Shown here one piece after another: positions 55,319 through 57,956 of a stretch of DNA of 57,956 nt (within the stretch, counting starts at the first letter, position 1; each line of letters opens with the position of its first letter). The position numbers and the translations under genes are program-made. The DNA lies in the NCBI GenBank assembly GCA_023437305.1, contig JAEZGN010000003.1, positions 1-57,956 on the forward strand, read 5' to 3'. Under the pieces are notes generated by a model. It ran no database searches. It saw only the letters and a list, made by a program, of their open reading frames with translations, and had not been told where the DNA came from. The DNA comes from Bacteroidota bacterium (GTDB lineage Bacteria > Bacteroidota > Bacteroidia > Bacteroidales > Dysgonomonadaceae).

Positions 55319-57682
55319 CTATTTATCTTCTAATAACCTAATCTCTACAATTTTCGGTGTTGCATACTCCTTGTTTGCAGAGAATTTAATATCTAATATA
55401 TCTTTTGTCATCTCGTTTTGAGGGATATCTACGAGTATAAATTGCATTCCGGATTCTGTCTTATTATCTATACTTAGATTTTGAAGTTTCTCTCCATTGA
55501 CCGAAATTTCATAAATGCTTGGTTTATCAGAAGCCAGATATTTGACATATAGAACTTTGGCTTTTTTGTCTTTATTTCTCATTTGATAACTAAACCAGCC
55601 TTTAGCTTCCCGCCAGTGAATGTTCTCGAAAGATCCGGCATTCGATTCTTCAAATTGTATAAAGTGATCTGATTCCGGTTGTTGTTCTCCACAGGCTACT
55701 TTATCTATGGTTTTAGAGTCCAATTTTATACGTTCTTGTTCCTCTCGCTTTATTTGTTCTTGCAAACTAGCCAATCCTTCAGGAGTCGTCTGTGGTAAAT
55801 ATATAATATAGCGAGATTCATGCAATCTGAAAAAAGGTATAAACTCCAATTCTGACGGATATTTGGGTGAATAAAGGCTACTCAGCATGAACGTTAAAGG
55901 TTTACCCGGTACAGGTTTAATTTTTGAAGTAATATCTTCTTTATCGCTAACCAATAGAGGCATTTCGGACAAAGGGAGAAGAGTTCCGTGTGCTATATGT
56001 CCACCACGGCTATCATCAGCAAACAAATCGGTCATATCTTCCTGTCCTGTTTTTGCAGCAAGAACAATAGGTCCATATCGAAATGAATAGTAATTTGATT
56101 TGTCAGGAAGTTGTTCTGCTACAATAGTCATCGGCAATTCTACACTTATGTGATCTCCTTTTTGCCAAGTTCTTTTTATTGAGATATAACCATCCTTTTC
56201 ACTTGCAGAATATGTTTTTCCATTGAGCCTAATTTTCATTGTCCCTTTTTCTACCCATGATGGGTAGCGTACATACACTGTAAATACGCTTTTTTTCTTA
56301 GGGTTTACAGTGATTTCTGTTTTTGATTCGTCGGGGAATTTATTGTCCTGAATGATCTCAACATTTTTTTCTTTCCAGTTTAATGAAGAAGGAATGAATA
56401 GGTTTACATATAAAGCATCATCTGTGTGTGCATAAATCATTTCTCCATATTTCGCATGGCTTTCTATTCCAGATCCAACACAACACCACATACTGGTTTG
56501 AGGCTGCGAATATACACGATAATGGCCGGGGCGCATTTGCGTAAAATAAACTAAGCCGCCGGTTTGAGGATTTTGACTCGAAAGGATATGATTATATAAT
56601 GCTTTTTCGTAATAATCAATATATTTTTTATCTAAGGATGTTTGATAAAACATTTTAGATAGACGGAGCATATTGTATGTATTACAAGTTTCAGGGCCTT
56701 CATTACTTGTTATCATACTCGAAAAATCATTTGTTGGGTGGAAGTGTTCTCTTACACTATTTCCGCCTATACATACCGAGCGATGTTCTACTACAGTTTC
56801 CCAAAAGAAACGAGAAGCCTCCGACCAAGATTCATTTCCTTCGATATCAGCAATGCGTTTAAAGCCCAAGACTTTAGGGATTTGCGTATTCGCATGTAAG
56901 CCCGTTAGTTTATCTTCATGAGCTAATAATGGGTTTAGTATTAACTGGTGAGAAAACTGATGGGCTAATTTCAAATATTTTTCATTTTGGGTTATTACGG
57001 CAACATCCGCAAAAGTTTCGTTTAGTCCTCCGTGTTCGCTGCGCAGCATATCTTGTATTTGCTCTTCAGACAAATTCGATACTAGTTTTATAGCCCAGTC
57101 TGTCATTTTAATCAACATATCCTTTGCTGTCTCATTACCTGCAATAAGGTAGGCATCACGTAAGCCTGCATAAGTTTTATGAATATTGTAGAGAGGAACC
57201 CACCTGTTGTTTAGCCCAAAACCAGAGGCTCGAATATCACCTTTGGCTATTTCATCCCAAATAGCCTTTCCGCCCGGAACACCTCCAATGTATCCATTAC
57301 CATTTTCATCCTGACATCGTTTCAATTCACTTATCATATAGTCAAGACGACTTTTTACCTGTTCATCTCCTGTAGAAGCATACATTAAAGCTAGTGCTGA
57401 AACATAATGCCCTCCGATATGTCCGTCAAGACCAGTGTTTTCCCAGTTCGTGTAACTCTCTGCCTTTTTTTGCAATCCGGCTTCTCTTAGAAATGGAGCT
57501 AAAAGTCTATCTGCATCTAAATCTAAAAGATATTTTTTATCAAGATCCTGTGCCCTTTTGAATGGACTATCCAATAACGTTATGTCTTTCAGATCAAAAT
57601 ATTTGATTTTAGGAGTAGTTTCCTGGGCACAAAGGTGAATGACGAAAACGAATGAGAATATTGTTGTAAATAATTTCTTCAT
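55319..57682 (-). CDS. GH127 beta-L-arabinofuranosidase
   Basis: 787 residues, signal peptide about 1-19. (Alpha/alpha)6 barrel with NWENTGLDGHIGGHYVSALA, LYNIHKTYAGLRDAY, HGGLNE, and the zinc/cysteine active site: Glu331 and Cys333 in GPETCNTY, and Cys400-Cys401 in MWCCVGSG. In the Bifidobacterium HypBA1 enzyme the corresponding residues are E338, C340, C417 (nucleophile) and C418. It cleaves beta-L-arabinofuranosyl linkages. The protein is longer than HypBA1 by a C-terminal domain (about 640-787) including a basic, charged linker. It follows transketolase by 101 bases on the same strand, a gene order known from Bacteroides arabinose loci. Confidence 0.93.
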   Translation of the reverse strand: MKKLFTTIFSFVFVIHLCAQETTPKIKYFDLKDITLLDSPFKRAQDLDKKYLLDLDADRLLAPFLREAGLQKKAESYTNWENTGLDGHIGGHYVSALALMYASTGDEQVKSRLDYMISELKRCQDENGNGYIGGVPGGKAIWDEIAKGDIRASGFGLNNRWVPLYNIHKTYAGLRDAYLIAGNETAKDMLIKMTDWAIKLVSNLSEEQIQDMLRSEHGGLNETFADVAVITQNEKYLKLAHQFSHQLILNPLLAHEDKLTGLHANTQIPKVLGFKRIADIEGNESWSEASRFFWETVVEHRSVCIGGNSVREHFHPTNDFSSMITSNEGPETCNTYNMLRLSKMFYQTSLDKKYIDYYEKALYNHILSSQNPQTGGLVYFTQMRPGHYRVYSQPQTSMWCCVGSGIESHAKYGEMIYAHTDDALYVNLFIPSSLNWKEKNVEIIQDNKFPDESKTEITVNPKKKSVFTVYVRYPSWVEKGTMKIRLNGKTYSASEKDGYISIKRTWQKGDHISVELPMTIVAEQLPDKSNYYSFRYGPIVLAAKTGQEDMTDLFADDSRGGHIAHGTLLPLSEMPLLVSDKEDITSKIKPVPGKPLTFMLSSLYSPKYPSELEFIPFFRLHESRYIIYLPQTTPEGLASLQEQIKREEQERIKLDSKTIDKVACGEQQPESDHFIQFEESNAGSFENIHWREAKGWFSYQMRNKDKKAKVLYVKYLASDKPSIYEISVNGEKLQNLSIDNKTESGMQFILVDIPQNEMTKDILDIKFSANKEYATPKIVEIRLLEDK

Positions 57683-57726
57683 TGATATTGATTTAATTTC
57701 TATACATAATACTATTGAAAATAGAC

Positions 57727-57771
57727 AAGCTGATATACTTCTGGTTGACGAACCATTCTGTAAATCAGCTT
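57727..57771 (-). repeat. Hairpin between transketolase and GH127
   Basis: AAGCTGAT (57727-57734) pairs with ATCAGCTT (57764-57771), with inner pairs TAC/GTA and TGGTT/AACCA (57742-57746, 57751-57755) giving a long interrupted stem. On the minus strand no T-run follows, so it is more likely an intercistronic structure than a terminator of tkt. Confidence 0.5.
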
Positions 57772-57783
57772 TCTGTTTTTATA

Positions 57784-57956
57784 TTATTTCAGATATTCTT
57801 TCACCTGTTTATATACATTTTCAGGAGTAAATCCTAGTTTTTCGTCGAGTACTTTGTATGGTGCAGAGAATCCGAAAGAATTCATTCCCCAAATTCTGCC
57901 ATTGTCTCCAACCAAACCTTGTAATGTCACGGGTAGGCCGGCAGTCAATCCGAATT
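57784..57956 (-). CDS. tkt: Transketolase, C-terminal fragment at window edge
   Basis: The minus strand from the window edge reads 56 residues to a TAA (57784-57786). It contains GRIWGMNSFGFSAPYKVLDE and ends TPENVYKQVKEYLK, which is the C-terminus of bacterial transketolases. The rest of the gene lies outside the window. Transketolase moves two-carbon units in the non-oxidative pentose phosphate pathway, needed for growth on xylose and arabinose. Confidence 0.85.
   Translation of the reverse strand, partial: FGLTAGLPVTLQGLVGDNGRIWGMNSFGFSAPYKVLDEKLGFTPENVYKQVKEYLK

Noticed and set aside
1..57956. CRISPR arrays, tRNA or rRNA genes, IS elements
   Set aside because: I saw no regularly spaced repeats, no clover-leaf or rRNA-like sequence and no transposase frame in the window.

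Overview
The window looks like a polysaccharide-utilization chromosome segment from an AT-rich Bacteroidota, most likely a Bacteroidales (Dysgonomonas/Bacteroides-like; the genus is inference). The signs are a SusC/SusD pair, two hybrid two-component systems (HTCS), many lipoprotein or signal-peptide glycosidases, and promoters with the Bacteroidota -7 motif TAnnTTTG.

Layout. (1) 1-4118, minus: a TonB-dependent receptor and a DUF4876-type lipoprotein that runs off the left edge; this pair is probably not part of the xylan system. (2) 4537-9823, minus: one SusD/SusC pair ending in a strong terminator. (3) 10618-14625, plus: HTCS-1. (4) 14949-27170, minus: an eight-gene glucuronoxylan operon in the order GH115, sialate-O-acetylesterase-like esterase, GPH/MFS transporter, GH10 xylanase, cytoplasmic-looking GH43, GH67, mannonate dehydratase, SDR fructuronate reductase. 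(5) 28372-39276, plus: an arabinoxylan side-chain operon (GH43, two tandem GH43_12-like, a double CE1 esterase, GH43, GH51). (6) 39694-43569, plus: HTCS-2. (7) 43706-54219, plus: GH31, GH97, two GH43-CBM6, CE6-like esterase, GH8 Rex-type exo-oligoxylanase, CE1 feruloyl esterase. (8) 54524-57956: an AraR-like Nudix regulator (plus), then convergent GH127 beta-L-arabinofuranosidase and the C-terminus of transketolase (minus), the edge of an arabinose/pentose-phosphate locus.

Together the genes can strip acetyl, feruloyl, arabinosyl, 4-O-methyl-glucuronosyl and alpha-galactosyl/alpha-xylosyl-type decorations from complex xylan, cut the backbone (GH10), trim oligosaccharides (GH8, GH43), import oligomers (SusCD, then GPH), and feed glucuronate (UxuA plus SDR) and pentoses (transketolase) into central metabolism.

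The most striking signal is regulatory. Three 108-bp modules (10311-10418 minus, 27266-27373 minus, 27782-27889 plus) share one layout: a 21-bp-phased direct repeat of TGCGACA, then exactly 76 bases from the end of the ATATGC in the operator to a perfect TAnnTTTG -7 box. They precede SusC, the GH115 operon and the GH43 operon, so they probably define the HTCS-1 regulon. The two modules at 27.3-27.9 kb are mirror images that also share a 35-bp perfect inverted repeat which the SusC module lacks; that extra identity could be an inversion or gene-conversion tract. Two gene relics (the C-terminus of a second GH115 and a probable N-terminus of a GH95) show past loss of enzymes from the plus operon.
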